Part shown: positions 13,501 through 24,148 of the stretch, in pieces | Layout: every line of letters begins with the position of its first letter | Numbering within the stretch: position 1 is the first letter of the stretch | DNA from: Dendrolimus kikuchii | Lineage: Eukaryota > Arthropoda > Insecta > Lepidoptera > Lasiocampidae | Direction: 5' to 3' | NCBI GenBank assembly: GCA_019925095.2 | Contig: CM034389.1 | Span: forward strand, 23,981,435-24,045,434 | DNA length: 64,000 bases | Position numbers and translations under genes: made by a program | Notes under the pieces: model-generated | Told to the model about the DNA's origin: nothing | Database searches by the model: none | What the model saw: only the letters and a program-made list of their open reading frames with translations

Positions 13501-16500
13501 CATGAGCTTTTGGGATCCGTAAAAATGTATTTAACCTAAAATACTTCATATCTCAAAACCTCCACAAAGGATCTGATTTAGCTTCTCCGCTAATATTTTA
13601 AAACGTTAGTATTAGGGACACAATCTTTACGACTTAAATAAAAAAAAAATAAGAAACTCATTCTAATTTTTTTATTCACCTCCATGGCGCCGCTTTTTGT
13701 GTCGAGAAGAAATCTGTTTGCGGATTCGTCACCGTGTAAATCTCGCCGATCTGGTCCTGCCGGTGATTACAATAGCAGCGGTCGGCCGCAATACCGACTG
13801 AAAGTCCCCCACTGTTCCGTCTATTGTATTTTACCAACGCCACGAGTGAACGGTTAGCGGCCACCTCCTTTGCTGGGGATATAACTCCGGCATCTTCATT
13901 TGTCAACAGAATATTCCGCACACCAAGAACCTCTGCGCGCACAGACCGCGCTCTGAGTTCTGCCGATAGCCATATCCTCACAGCGGCTGAGATCCCTTTC
14001 ATCGGCTGGAATTCACTATCACTCGGAAGACGGGCGCTATAGCTCACGCCCACGCTCTCGGTCCGAAATATGCAAGTCGAATACCAACCTGAAAAGTCTT
14101 ACATAAATGTCATAAAATACCTGAGCGTATGTCCCAATAATATTGCAGCCCCATGCTCTTCTCCACCACTTTTCCCGCTGCTCTTCGTTAGCTTGGCTAA
14201 GGAGTACTGGCAAGAACATTATGTAATGAATCACGAAGGGAGAACCGTTGTATGTCGGAGTACTTGCAATGACGTCTGTTAATACCTTTCTGTAAAATAA
14301 ATAATATATTGGCTAATGCTTTTTAGGTCATGGAAATAAAAGTCCTGCAATGATAGCTTATCATCCAAGTACTAAACCTAAACCCCCTTCGTTAGCACTC
14401 GGTTTAATGATACCCACTTCCAGAGCAGGAAGCAGGAAAGTGGTCTTTTCGCCTTATAAGTACACTATTTCAAGGTTCCGTATCCAGTGGTAAAACAGCG
14501 ATCCTTCTTCTCCGCTACTGAAGCTTCGTACCTGTAATTTTGAATCGTCGTTTTTCCATCCTTCTGCATTTGACGGATGACCCCAAAAAGTACTGTTGCT
14601 TTCCGAACTGACTCTTCATAGCTATCCTTGTAACTCAGGTAGTTCTCATCTGGGCCCGCACATTCTGCCCTTTTTGAAACTAATGCTCTTTCTGGAATTA
14701 AGAAGACACTATTATTTATACCTAAACTTTAGGGCTTTCCGTACGGTTTGGCTAGGGGTCAAACCCTCAAACATAACCATTAAATTGTTATTTAGGCGCG
14801 CTTCGATAACTCGACTGCCGATCGGCAAGCTATTTCATCCAACAGTGTGGAAAGCCGCCGAGCGTAAGAGTAATAATACCTACAGCAGTGCGTAAATAGG
14901 GCGGTGCCACCGGTGCCCAGGCACAGGGCGTGGACTTTGGGGGGCTTAAGAATGGCCAGACCAGGCAGGACTATCATTTTTTCGGTTTGCTCCTGGATAA
15001 GTTCCCGCTGCGCCCCTAGTGCTCGATTCCAACACATACGTACCTACATGCCAGTATCATCAAAAACGTCTGTTAAATTAGACAAAACATCGCACTCATT
15101 TTTTTGGTAGCGCACGAGCGTATTTTATGTTCTTGTCCTTTAAAATAATAGATGTTTCTTCCAAAATATTAGATAATTGGTCCACCAACACCAAGGTCTT
15201 TGTGCGTTATCTTATCACCCTGAATGAAATAAAATAGGCCTATACAAAGCATTGCTCTATAATATCTTAAAAAATAAGGGCGCAGTTATAGAAACTCTCA
15301 TAGGGCGCATAAAAGGCTATTTACAGCACTGACCTTGTAGGTCAGTTTTTGAAAGTACTGTAGTACTTTCAGAAACTATTGACGGCGCCTCTCGCGCTTT
15401 GGCGCCGTTACACACTTTATTTTTTATTATTAATAGACGTGAAACTTCTACATAGACGGGGGTATATACATAGTCTTGCCATAAATATTGTAACAAAGAA
15501 AAAAAATTCTATTTCAAATAACATTTATAAGTTTTACACTGTGTTAGTTTAATACATAAATATAAAACAATTTAAAATATAAAAAGCTTATTCGAAGTGG
15601 TCTCCATTGGCTGCAATACAGTCCTTTAAACGTTGAGGCCAGTTATCAATAGAAACACGCACTCTTTCCATGGGAAAATTCTTCACTGCCAATCGTATGG
15701 ATCGTTTTAAGAGAGCAGCGGCGCATTTGTAGCACCTTTGATGTGGCAAATGTCCACAGGCGATAGTAACCGCTTTTCATCAAGTGGGCCGTCTGCCTGT
15801 CTGCTGAACGCATGCAATAAAAAAAAGGGACTCCAAATTATCATGGCTTTTAGAGCAAGCCGTACTCTCTAAAACTGATCAAAAATCATAATTCAGCGGA
15901 TTAAGATCGGGACTAGACGACGGCCAGTCTTCAGCTCTGATGAAATCCGAAACGTTCGTTTCCAACCAAGACTGCGTGGACCGAGCTTTATGACCCAGCG
16001 CCGAGTCTTGCTGGAAGGACGTGTTGTTAAGGGGCTTAACTACCTTCTCAAGAATGGTATCTTGACACACTTGTGCCGATGTTTTGATACCTTTTTCACA
16101 AAAATATGGCTCAGTCACTCCTTCATAGCTAACACCCCACCAAACCATCACTGAAGACGGATAATGCCCACGTTGCACTCTATTGACTAATTGAGTAGCT
16201 TCCTTAGAGCTTTGAGCATAAATACGGTCATTTTGTTTGTTAAAATGTTGCTCAATTGTAAAATTGTTCTCATCCGTAATCAAAATTTTTCTGCCACCTC
16301 CCTTTGTGTACCGCTTCAGTAGTTGTTTCGATTTTACCACCCTATTCTTTTTTAAATTATGAGTTAAGAAATGACCAGTGCGTCTCTTATAGGCTGCAAG
16401 TCCTAATTCATCTTTTAAAATACGCGACATGGTCCTAGGTGATATCTTCATCTCCCGAGATAAAATCTTTTGCTTTCGGACAAGATTTCTTCGAATTCTT

Positions 16501-19500
16501 TCCCTTACTGCTTTGACCACCTTTTTCATCCGAACACTACGTAGACGGCCAGATCTTTTTCTGTCACAAACAGAGGAGGTCTCATTGTACCTATTAATAG
16601 CCCAGTAAACAAACATTTGACTAATACCAAGCGTATGGAGAGTTTTAAAAATTGCATTTGGCTCCATACCTACTTTGTGTAATGCAATCACAGCGATCCA
16701 GTTCTCTATATCGCCCCATTCCATTTTAATATCGCAAAATTTTGTACAATGTATTGGCGCCAAAATGAGAAAACACAATGAACAATCATATAAAAATGTC
16801 AGATTCCAAATTCAAATGTAATATTTTGTTTCTTTTTAATTGTAACAGTATTTATGGCCAGACTAAGTATATAGTAGTATTAGGATTTTTCTGTCACGAA
16901 AAAGCGTTACGGCCGCGCGGTGAGAGGCGGCATAATTTTAGTGTAGACTATAGATGTTGTTTTTGGTTCCGGATGGAATTCAGTTCTTTTGTTTGGTAAA
17001 ATAAAATGTGCTTAAATAAAAAAAAATGCATTCATTACAGTGTATCTAACCTAACCAAATCATAATTTGCAGTAAACCTGTGAAAAATCTAAATGTGTGC
17101 TGGGACACATAGTAAAGGTGAAACTTCAACGGACACGTAGAAAAATGTATCGCAACAGACAAGTGGAAAAACGAATAGAAACTGATAAGTGGAAAAACGT
17201 AACCGCAACAAAATTTTAACTTGAAGTTACGGGTTGGTTTTCAAATTGGACAAGTACATTAACAATCTGCCCGTAAAACTTTTGTTGCGATTCTTTTTGC
17301 CACTTGTCCGTTTCCATTCGTTTTTCCACTTGTCCGTAGCGATTCGTTTTTCCAACTGTCCGTTGAAGTTTTGGTAAATTTGCATAAACGCGGAACCTGA
17401 AAATTATGCGTTTTTTGTATTTAAAGACTATAAATATGGTTTGCTATGGTGTAATAAGGACACTATAATTATCGGAAACCCGTCATTTATGTAAAAAAAT
17501 TAAAAAAGAATACAATAAATTACGTTAAAAACCTGCATCATATAAATAAAAATAATGTTCAATTTTAGCGTCACGACTCACCTAGTTGTGATAAAAACAC
17601 AATCACTTATTTAATTTCGGGATTAATCTGCAAATGTAACATATATGACATGACCAAAATAATTAATCATTATAAAATCAACTATTACGGCATTGCTAAA
17701 AAACCACCATATTTTGTAATTGGTAGGTGAAACCTCAGATTAATAATATTAAGAGACAAAGTTTTTACTTCACTTTGCTACTTGTTAGGCAAAGACACTA
17801 AATCCATACAGCATGAATATCAATATTATTCAATCAATCTGAATATCATTGAATGACATGAAAGTATGGAATTTTAGATTTTTCACATTATAGTAACTAA
17901 GATAATTAATATATTTTTCTAGTTTGTATATATAAATACCGACTACATGCAATACCAATGTAAGCACAACAAAGTATAGGTGTAAGGGGTGGTCGAAGGT
18001 GTAACCAGTGACAAGGACAGTGGGTTAGGTTAGGTTATCTTTAGACCAAAGCCCACGAGCCGAGCGAGCGAAGCGAGCGTGCCGCGGTAGCGGGCGGCGA
18101 GTGGCAGAACCAACTGGTTTCCATTTATTCGTAGATAATTTTGATAAGAGTTAAAGTCTGTTCTGCCACTCGCCGGCCGCTGCGGCGGCACGCTCGCTTC
18201 GCTCTCTCGGCGCGTGGGCTTTGGTCTAAAGATAACCTAACCTAACCCACTGTCCTTGCCGTAACCTTCGAACACCCCTCACACCTATATATTGTTTGTC
18301 TAACATTAGTTGAAGTAGGAAACCTATGGAAATGAAACGTCAATAAAAAATGCGTGCCACTGTGACGTCATCTGGCCACTAAACATGGCGGTTTTAGTGC
18401 TGCCCAGAAGATTTTAATGTTATTAGGTTTTATCGATAAACGTCCTTGGCTCATTTTATTTTCAATATTATTGAGTATTAATTATTTGTAGAATTTATAC
18501 TTTAATAGGAAGTAAGTATATTGTTATGTGCAAAGATACTTTGATTTAGATGTGTGAAATCTAAGACAAGTTCGTGTTTCAAATCAAGTAAACGATATGA
18601 CGATTTTTAAAAGTTGCTACACTGATTTGATAAAGTTGTCGTTTGACAACACAGTGACCACAAAACATAAACATATGGCGTAGTACAGTGCCATCTGCCC
18701 ATCTCTAGCATGCTAAATTTTATCGTCGTTTCGTATGTTGCCATCTCGCTCGCACTTGCGTATATGCCGGAAACGGATGGAAGCTTTATGTCGGCGATAA
18801 GACGTTAGCATGCTAGCTAGCTATGCTGTTTTGGATATCAAAATAAGAGTACGTGTTTTTCCTATGAAAAACACGTACTCTTATTTTGATATCCAAAACA
18901 GATTAATTAGATTGTAATAGAGAGGTAAGAAGTTTAGACTACTTACCTCTCTATTACAATCTATTTTAATTGTGTTGCTGACTCTAAAGTCCGTAACACA
19001 TTACCGCAACGCACCTCAAGATAGGTGCGCTGCACCATAAGTGAGCGATTCAAATTTTAAACTTATTAAGGGCCGCGTGATAAAAAAAAATAAAACACCT
19101 TCAGAACATTTATTTAATTACAAACGTCATTCCTTATGACTTCCGCTCTAAAATCACTTAATTATTAAAAATTTAACGAATTTACACGTTTTTATTAAAG
19201 TAAAACTAATAAAGGCATAAGTTTATAATATGAGTTTTATTTGTACCTTAGATGTTTTACATGGAATACAAAATTCAAAGAAGTGACACCATCAGTTTTG
19301 GTTTATTCCTCTAAAGATGTCAAAGCATATTACTTTTATCTAAGTAGGTTCAATAGCTTCACTACAAAGAGTCTGTATATACAAAATCTAACATCTTCTC
19401 TTGAAGCTAAGGAACAGCAGAGTCCTTAAATGTGCAGCATTTACCAAGGTAGACGTGTCAGGACCGGCCAAAACAGGAATTGTTTCCAACTGGTTTTCTT

Positions 19501-22010
19501 TTAATATGCCAGTTTTATGTTGGCTGGCATGTCGCTGCAAAATATTAAAATATTAGTTTAGAATAATTGTGTCCACAGTATTTTTTTCATAAAATTTGCT
19601 TATGACATTATCATTCAAATTGGGCAAATACATTTCTTTGATGGAATCACAGCCACAAAACCCATAAGTTTTTATAAAATAGTTATATAGAATGAGAATG
19701 ACATAGACTACAACTAGTAACTAGCATATCAGTAATAAGGTAGCAGCAACAAGTATATCAAAGGCTAAAAGTAAAGGTACAAATTTCAATTATACGAGCA
19801 GTCTCCATGAGGGTGAGAGGCACGAGAAGACATATTAAGGCCTTCGACTGCGAAGACGGAGCAGGAATTATATAATAAGCCGACAGTCCAACGACTATCC
19901 TGCTGATCATCGTCCCGCCATACAAAACTTGTATATTAATTTTGATCCTTTTATAGCACGTTTTGTTATAAAATAATATGTATGTATTAAAATATGTATA
20001 TAATTTAAAAAAAGTATATCAATACCAACTATAAAAGTATATACAGTATTAACTTACTCTTACAAATTTGAAGGGCACGGCATCATCTCGTAGTCGAGTC
20101 ACATCCAGTTTTGTTGAAACATTTATCATCAAAATGTAGCGAGCAAATATAAATATATTTTGCATTTGGCTTTATATTTTCCATTCCAATGGCTTCCAGC
20201 CACTTTTTCTTTATACGCTCATTTCTTGGGATCCTATAAAATATGTTTTAATTATTATTTTTGTATGTTTTAAGCGGGGTAGGATGATAAAATAAGAAAT
20301 TTTATATAAGCAATCATATTATATCGATATCAAAGTCGATAAATAATGTACAACCCCAGCTAATAAATTAACATTATTTAAGCGTAAAAATATAGTTAAA
20401 TAAGTTAAATCCATTCATGACCTATAACTGCACATAAGAACCTTGCTAATTATAATGAAAATCTTCCTTTATTTTCCCGGAAACATAAACAATAAGCAAT
20501 ATTTTTAATGTTATTTACAGCGTACCTGTGTATGGTTAAAGATGACTGATTTGGTGTTTTTCTTATGTCGCACCCTATTACACTGCACACGGACATATCT
20601 GCGACGTAATTATTTATATTTGGCTTCAATTATTTTAAATCACAAGCAAAATATTGAAAGATAATTAGTTATTTTGATTTATACCACGACTTTTTGACAA
20701 GACAAGTACCGGGTACACTGACTGATAATGACATTTGGTGCACTAAACATGGCGGATTTTCGGCCTCATTAGGTATTTACGTATATTCATGTTCCACTTT
20801 AAGTACGCACTGAAATACTGTTATATTGTTTTCCTGCGAGATACAGTGCTGAGTAAGAACGAGATAGATATATGTTTATGTGTGTGCCTTCAAAATGGAT
20901 GCTATTTGTATAAGCAATTGTACGTATAGAACAATATGTCGCGTCCCTATTATAGAGGTCCATGGGTTTTACTTACATATTACAAAATGTCGTGATTTTT
21001 TAGCAATGCCGTAATATTTGATTTTATAATTATTAATTATTTTGATCATGTCATACATGTTACATTGCAGATTAATCCCAAAATTAAAGTAATTGTGTTT
21101 TTATTATAATTAGTAGGTAAGTCGTCACGCTAAAATTTAACATTATTTCTATCGATATAATGCACGTATTTCGTAATTAATTGTAATGTGTATTAATTTT
21201 TTGTCTAAATGACGGCTTACCGATGATTTTAGTGTCGTTATTAAACCATAGCAAACCACATGAAAAGTCTTTGAATACAAAAAAATGCGTAATTTTCAGG
21301 TTCCGCTTTTATGCAAATTTACCGAAGTTTTTATTATAATTCTATGTTTTGTACTTAATGAATATATAGATACAAGATGGAGAAGGCGGGTCTTCTGATA
21401 CAAGTAAAATTTGCTTAAAATAAGTTTCCAGCAACTGACTACAAATTGTGCATGTTTCTTACGAAATAAATATTTTCATTTTCATAATAAAATTCTTAAA
21501 TAAAAATGGTTAAACCATATACTATATCATTTATAAGCAATTAAACACTGACCTCCATATATACAGCGTACTTGTATATATGGAGGTCAGTGCAATTAAA
21601 TCAGCTAAATTAATCATTTAAATATTCTTTCATTTTTTAATTAGATTTATTCGTTAACAACTTTTTTAAATTGGTTTCGGTTTAACGATTTTGAAATGTT
21701 GAGTTTCAAACAAAAAGACTTCCTAATTGCCTAATTACCTACACTGATGTATTTCTTAAAGATAAATAAACTTCTAAAATTTACGCGAGTAAAAGTTGAC
21801 TCACAAGGATTTTATTTATGGATTCATTTATAATCATTAAAAAACAAAACTACTTCTTACATAAAAAATAAACCACAATGACATGTACCTACCTCTATCT
21901 TTTCTACTTAAAGTAATCTCAGGACCTCCATCAAAAAACTCCGTTAACTCGCGTATATTGAAACTACATTTTTCCCGTTCGTTTTTTAGGTCTGAGTTTA
22001 CTTCAGCCAT
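4600..22010 (-). CDS. Acyl-CoA oxidase, paralog A (complete, 13 coding exons)
   Basis: Peroxisomal FAD enzyme that oxidises acyl-CoA to trans-2-enoyl-CoA and makes H2O2. Exons in transcript order: 22010-21893, 14691-14532, 14289-14121, 13202-13079, 13013-12769, 11671-11511, 11149-10987, 10213-10023, 8198-8049, 7687-7582, 6770-6618, 5743-5627, 4743-4600. All junctions are GT/AG, the phases agree and the sum is 2001 nt, giving 666 aa. Family motifs seen: [13 protein letters not shown] across exons 3-4, YKWWPGG in exon 4, [12 protein letters not shown] in exon 5, CGGHGY near residue 407, and [15 protein letters not shown] with the expected catalytic Glu near 432. The C-terminal domain ends [16 protein letters not shown] would be a weak PTS1-like peroxisomal signal compared with SKL. 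The start at 22010 was chosen because it aligns with paralog B; an in-frame ATG lies at 22058. Intron 1 is 7.2 kb and full of transposons. Confidence 0.95.
5825..6160 (+). mobile_element. CAGCAGACA-related dispersed repeat in ACOX-A intron 12
   Basis: GGAGTACAGCAGACAGGCGG, then GATGGAAAGCGCTTACTGTC, a segment CTGCCGGCCTCGAAGAAATT resembling the 103-bp tandem unit, and a GCGAGCGGTGCGGTGG stretch. The 3' half differs from the 48.0 kb copy. Confidence 0.65.
6783..7105 (-). mobile_element. Non-LTR 3' fragment with CATA tail
   Basis: Same family as 62.5 kb: [20 protein letters not shown] to YPARELA on the minus strand with a (TATG)n tail at about 6780-6794. It lies only about 13 bp upstream of ACOX-A exon 11, so its tail borders the acceptor site. 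Confidence 0.85.
9268..9510 (-). mobile_element. tRNA-derived SINE (family 2), reverse copy
   Basis: The complement shows GCGGTTGAGCGGGCTAAGCC, GGGTTCGATGG, ACTATGGTCTGGG and ATTACCCATAACACAAGC in family order. ACOX-A intron 8. Confidence 0.8.
9823..9962 (-). mobile_element. Short non-LTR 3' fragment with CATA tail
   Basis: ACATACATACATACATAACG followed by the CGCCAGTTCCCTTGCGGGG segment shared with the other three copies, with a small internal deletion. ACOX-A intron 8. Confidence 0.8.
12020..12620. other. GC-rich repeat-like block in ACOX-A intron 5, origin unknown
   Basis: GC content jumps well above the surrounding intron. Two short overlapping reading frames exist on the minus strand (84 and 119 codons), rich in Arg and Ser, with no family I recognise. 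The edge TCTAGACCGCTGTCAGTCGG resembles GTCTAGATCGCTGCCGGTGG at 842, which suggests a transposon fragment. Confidence 0.4.
13680..14060. other. GC-rich block in ACOX-A intron 3, probable transposon remnant
   Basis: Open for about 125 codons on the minus strand ([40 protein letters not shown]), ending about 60 bp from exon 3. No host homologue recognised, and the intron on each side is AT-rich. Probably a non-LTR 3' region. Confidence 0.35.
14780..15050. other. GC-rich block in ACOX-A intron 1, probable transposon remnant
   Basis: A minus-strand frame of about 80 codons including [20 protein letters not shown] and [11 protein letters not shown]. It is flanked by AT-rich DNA and does not join any ACOX exon by phase. 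Resembles retroelement 3' sequence; family not recognised. Confidence 0.35.
15330..15410. repeat. Cluster of three short palindromes
   Basis: In order: ACTGACCT-TGT-AGGTCAGT, GAAAGTACTGTAGTACTTTC, and ACGGCGCC ... GGCGCCGT with an 11-nt loop. They lie next to the mariner left end, in ACOX-A intron 1. Confidence 0.8.
15725..15830 (-). mobile_element. CAGCAGACA-family repeat fragment nested in the mariner
   Basis: The reverse strand reads TTCAGCAGACAGGCAGACGG, then a segment found again at 28.7, 48.0 and 53.8 kb (GATGGAAAGCGGTTACCATCGCC-like). It splits the transposase between SHDNLE and the [13 protein letters not shown] segment. A run of Ts and Cs marks one edge. Confidence 0.75.
15879..16778 (-). 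pseudogene. Mariner transposase, inactivated (299-aa open portion)
   Basis: The helix-turn-helix half includes [20 protein letters not shown]; the natural start is probably the Met of MEWGDIENW near 16724. Catalytic core: [10 protein letters not shown] (first D) and [11 protein letters not shown] (second D). The third catalytic position reads PLNY where the family has PLDY, so the last Asp is Asn, with DD37D spacing. Three codons later a TGA interrupts the frame where SVLES follows; the family normally has Trp there. Coding sequence resumes beyond it ([16 protein letters not shown], then [18 protein letters not shown]) on the far side of the inserted repeat. Confidence 0.88.
17115..17377. repeat. 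Foldback repeat with internal ACAAGTGGAAAAACG motifs
   Basis: Left arm GAAACTTCAACGGACACG ... AAGTGGAAAAACGAAT; right arm ATTCGTTTTTCCACTTGTCC ... CTGTCCGTTGAAGTTT. The arms are about 110 bp and the motif recurs within each. It abuts the left arm of the THAP inverted repeat. Confidence 0.7.
17365..17735. repeat. Left arm of a ~370-bp inverted repeat around the THAP gene
   Basis: From GGTAAATTTGCATAAACGCGG through GGTTTGCTATGG and AATTTCGGGATTAATCTGC to CGGCATTGCTAAAAAACC. The complement reappears at about 20985-21345. Divergence is moderate, roughly 85% by eye. Confidence 0.75.
17970..18295. repeat. GC-rich foldback element with TTAGG-like tracts
   Basis: Arms at about 17970-18116 and 18160-18295 are inverted copies, from TATAGGTGTAAGGGGTG to GGCGAGTGGCAGAAC. 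Each arm carries GGGTTAGGTTAGGTTATC or its complement and a GCCGCTGC/CGAGCGAGCG GC-rich core. A MITE-like palindrome of about 325 bp. Confidence 0.75.
18826..18901. repeat. Perfect 35-bp hairpin, 6-nt loop
   Basis: The left arm 18826-18860 (CTGTTTTGGATATCAAAATA...) is the exact complement of 18867-18901. The loop is CCTATG. Confidence 0.9.
18909..18962. repeat. Perfect ~21-bp hairpin
   Basis: AGATTGTAATAGAGAGGTAAG and its exact complement, separated by about 12 nt. It starts 8 bp after the previous hairpin. Confidence 0.9.
19388..20596 (-). pseudogene. THAP-domain gene, three exons, with a one-base frameshift
   Basis: Exons in transcript order: 20596-20526, 20233-20064, 19534-19388. Exon 1 encodes [19 protein letters not shown]. 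Exon 2 encodes [17 protein letters not shown] and [13 protein letters not shown], and after a +1 base [10 protein letters not shown]. Together these give the THAP zinc-finger pattern: C-x4-C, C-x2-H and an AVPxxF box. Exon 3 adds about 48 residues ([20 protein letters not shown]...) before TAG. The exons total 388 nt; removing one A near 20112-20115 would restore the frame, which marks the gene as damaged or the base as a sequence error. THAP domains are DNA-binding and are common in P-type and Kolobok transposons. The gene lies between long inverted repeats. Confidence 0.7.
20985..21345. repeat. Right arm of the ~370-bp inverted repeat around the THAP gene
   Basis: Complement of the left arm, from GATTTTTTAGCAATGCCG to CTTTTATGCAAATTTACCG. 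Together the arms span about 4 kb and enclose the THAP gene and several palindromes, as a DNA transposon would. Confidence 0.75.
21546..21592. repeat. Perfect 20-bp hairpin
   Basis: CACTGACCTCCATATATACA at 21546-21565 pairs exactly with 21573-21592 across a 7-nt loop. Confidence 0.9.
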
Positions 22011-24148
22011 GTTACTCGACGTAAGGTCATCACCCAACTGGGGGCTAGCGAGAGGCAAGTAGATAAATAATCAAGCAGGTCTGTATAAATGCATATATAA
22101 GTAGTTGGACTACATGTATAGGCGATGACTTGCGACTTCAAAGGGGCACTTTGCATCAATATTAAACGGAGACTAATCTATTTTCCAGAAACTTAAAATC
22201 CAAAAATTTCCGAAATCCGAATCTAATCAAATCATTCAATTTGTATGTAATCAGTCCATCGAAGAAGGATCAAAAGGAAAACATAATAATTAGGAGAAAC
22301 TATATAATTCTTGGAAAACTAATTAGTACCCTATCAATGTGTTACAGATAATAAGAAATGTTATTTTTTTGTTTTGTAGCTATATAATAATATTATAATT
22401 GTTATCATTGTCAAAATGAAAAATATATTACGATTCCTAATGTTTATGTCCTTAACGTGGGGACAGTTCGTGTGAGGACTTACCGACCATTCACCCTTGT
22501 CGGGTGTCGGGCCTGATAAAAAACGGTGCTCTAGTGGCAGAATATTTTAAATGAAGCTATACATTACCCAACACCGTTTTTTTGCCGGCGCCGACAAAAC
22601 ATGTTACGTTTTATCAGCACTCTACGTCCGCAAAAATGACGTTGTTCACACTTATCGGATGTCGGGCCCGGCAAATCTCCCCGCTCTCCCTTCTTCCGTC
22701 TGTCCCTAGTTGCCATAAAGTACTTTTATATACTGGAAAGGAGTGATGGAAAAATCGCTACGTAAATATCACTGGTGAAAAATCACTTTCCGATATTTTT
22801 ATAGGTGATGATTATTCTGGCAGAAGGTATATTTGTTTCCGCCCGTTACAAGTCGTGAAAGTAATCAACAAGTTACAAGTAGTGTAATAGTGACTCGAGT
22901 CGGTATACTAACATTGATTATAGTCGATAAGTTTTTTCAAATGTACTTTCCCTCATACTTTATCAGGCTTGGGACTGTCAATATTTATTTTTCATTGGCA
23001 TATTTAAAATTTCATTGAATCAATTTAGTCTACTTTTTTATATTAATTTTAGTTTTTTGTTTTTTATAGGTTCATTTCGTTTGTTATGAGCATAATATGC
23101 AATATTTTTCTGGGATATTTTCGTAATGATTCCATAATGGAGACATAATTATAATATATAAATGAGTCTATTATTATTACAGTATTAATTCACACCGTGT
23201 ACCTAAGTGTTAAAAATAATCATATTAGAAAAAAAATGCGTACGGTAAATTCACTCAAAATTAACAGCCGAGGCGTCCTGCTCAGTGATTTGAACTGCAA
23301 GTGAATTAAATTTACTGAGAAGTGTAATAATTTGTCATAATGTCAAGGCTCAACAATACTTTTCATGGAGTTAACCTCAAAAACAAAATCCTCAAGCAAA
23401 TGAATGCCTAACCAATTAAAGAATAAGATTCAATTTTACTTCACTCAGGTCCGCTCCTTTATCGCTTTGACTAAAAGGCCATCTAATACAATAGCCAAAG
23501 TAGATACAGAATCAATTAAACATGTAGTTATCAATTTTCGAACTAGATGACACTGAACAAAAAAGGACGATAAAATATAACACTATCGCCCTAGTGAAAT
23601 TTCAGTCCTTTCAGATTCTTGTAACTAAAGTGAAGTTATTTATTTTAAATAACTGTTATTTAACCGGTGATCAGTGAAATATACATCACTACTGGAAAGT
23701 ACTGCTATAGTTGTATCCATAGTAGTTTGCGTCTAGTGACCACAGAACACTAGTACTCTCTACTAGTGACTAGTTGCTCTCTGCCGCCAATGGCGTACAC
23801 ATATTGCGGCTCCGGCCTCGATCGGGTCAGTGTAAATATAGGCGCGGCTGTTATTGCCGCGGGGTTTGTGGTTTCACTCGCGTTATATAAAAACCTAATC
23901 AGGTTTTGATGTAAAATAAAGCTAATTACAGAGCAAATACTAAAGTAATAATATACTCGTATAATACAAGAAGATCTAATTTTGTTTATTTGGTGGAAAA
24001 TTGCAATCCAAACGATATGGAGAACTTTTACTTAACTGATGCAAATGCAAATCACGCTAGGCTAGTTTACGTAGATGATATTGATTAGCCCACTATAATA
24101 AACCTGGAAGGCCTAAATAAAACCACGTAATCCACCCAAAAAACAAAG
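22011..24148. other. Intergenic: ACOX-A upstream and RpL19 downstream
   Basis: No gene seen. The ACOX-A promoter should lie just above 22010; no TATA box stands out. At 22480-22700 two GC-richer stretches share TTATCGGATGTCGGGCCCGG / CTTGTCGGGTGTCGGGCCTG, probably a repeat. AT-rich elsewhere. Confidence 0.6.

Larger units (their letters stand above)
15473..16863 (-). mobile_element. Mariner (DD37D, maT/Bmmar-like), damaged, with a repeat inserted
   Basis: Bounded by TA dinucleotides at 15471-15472 and 16864-16865. The terminal inverted repeats are about 28 bp, GTCTTGCCATAAATATTG on the left and the near-identical complement of GTCTGGCCATAAATACTG on the right. The internal transposase is on the minus strand. 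A fragment of a dispersed repeat (about 15725-15830) lies inside the 3' coding part, so the element was hit after it landed. It sits in intron 1 of ACOX-A. Confidence 0.88.

Noticed and set aside
18022..18248. Telomere or telomere-associated repeat
   Set aside because: Only about three TTAGG units per arm, inside a foldback element in an intron of a host gene.
22000..22058. Upstream in-frame ATG at 22058 as the ACOX-A start
   Set aside because: It would add 16 residues with no counterpart in paralog B or in the family; 22010 aligns with paralog B (MAEVNSDL / MTDTKVNSDL).
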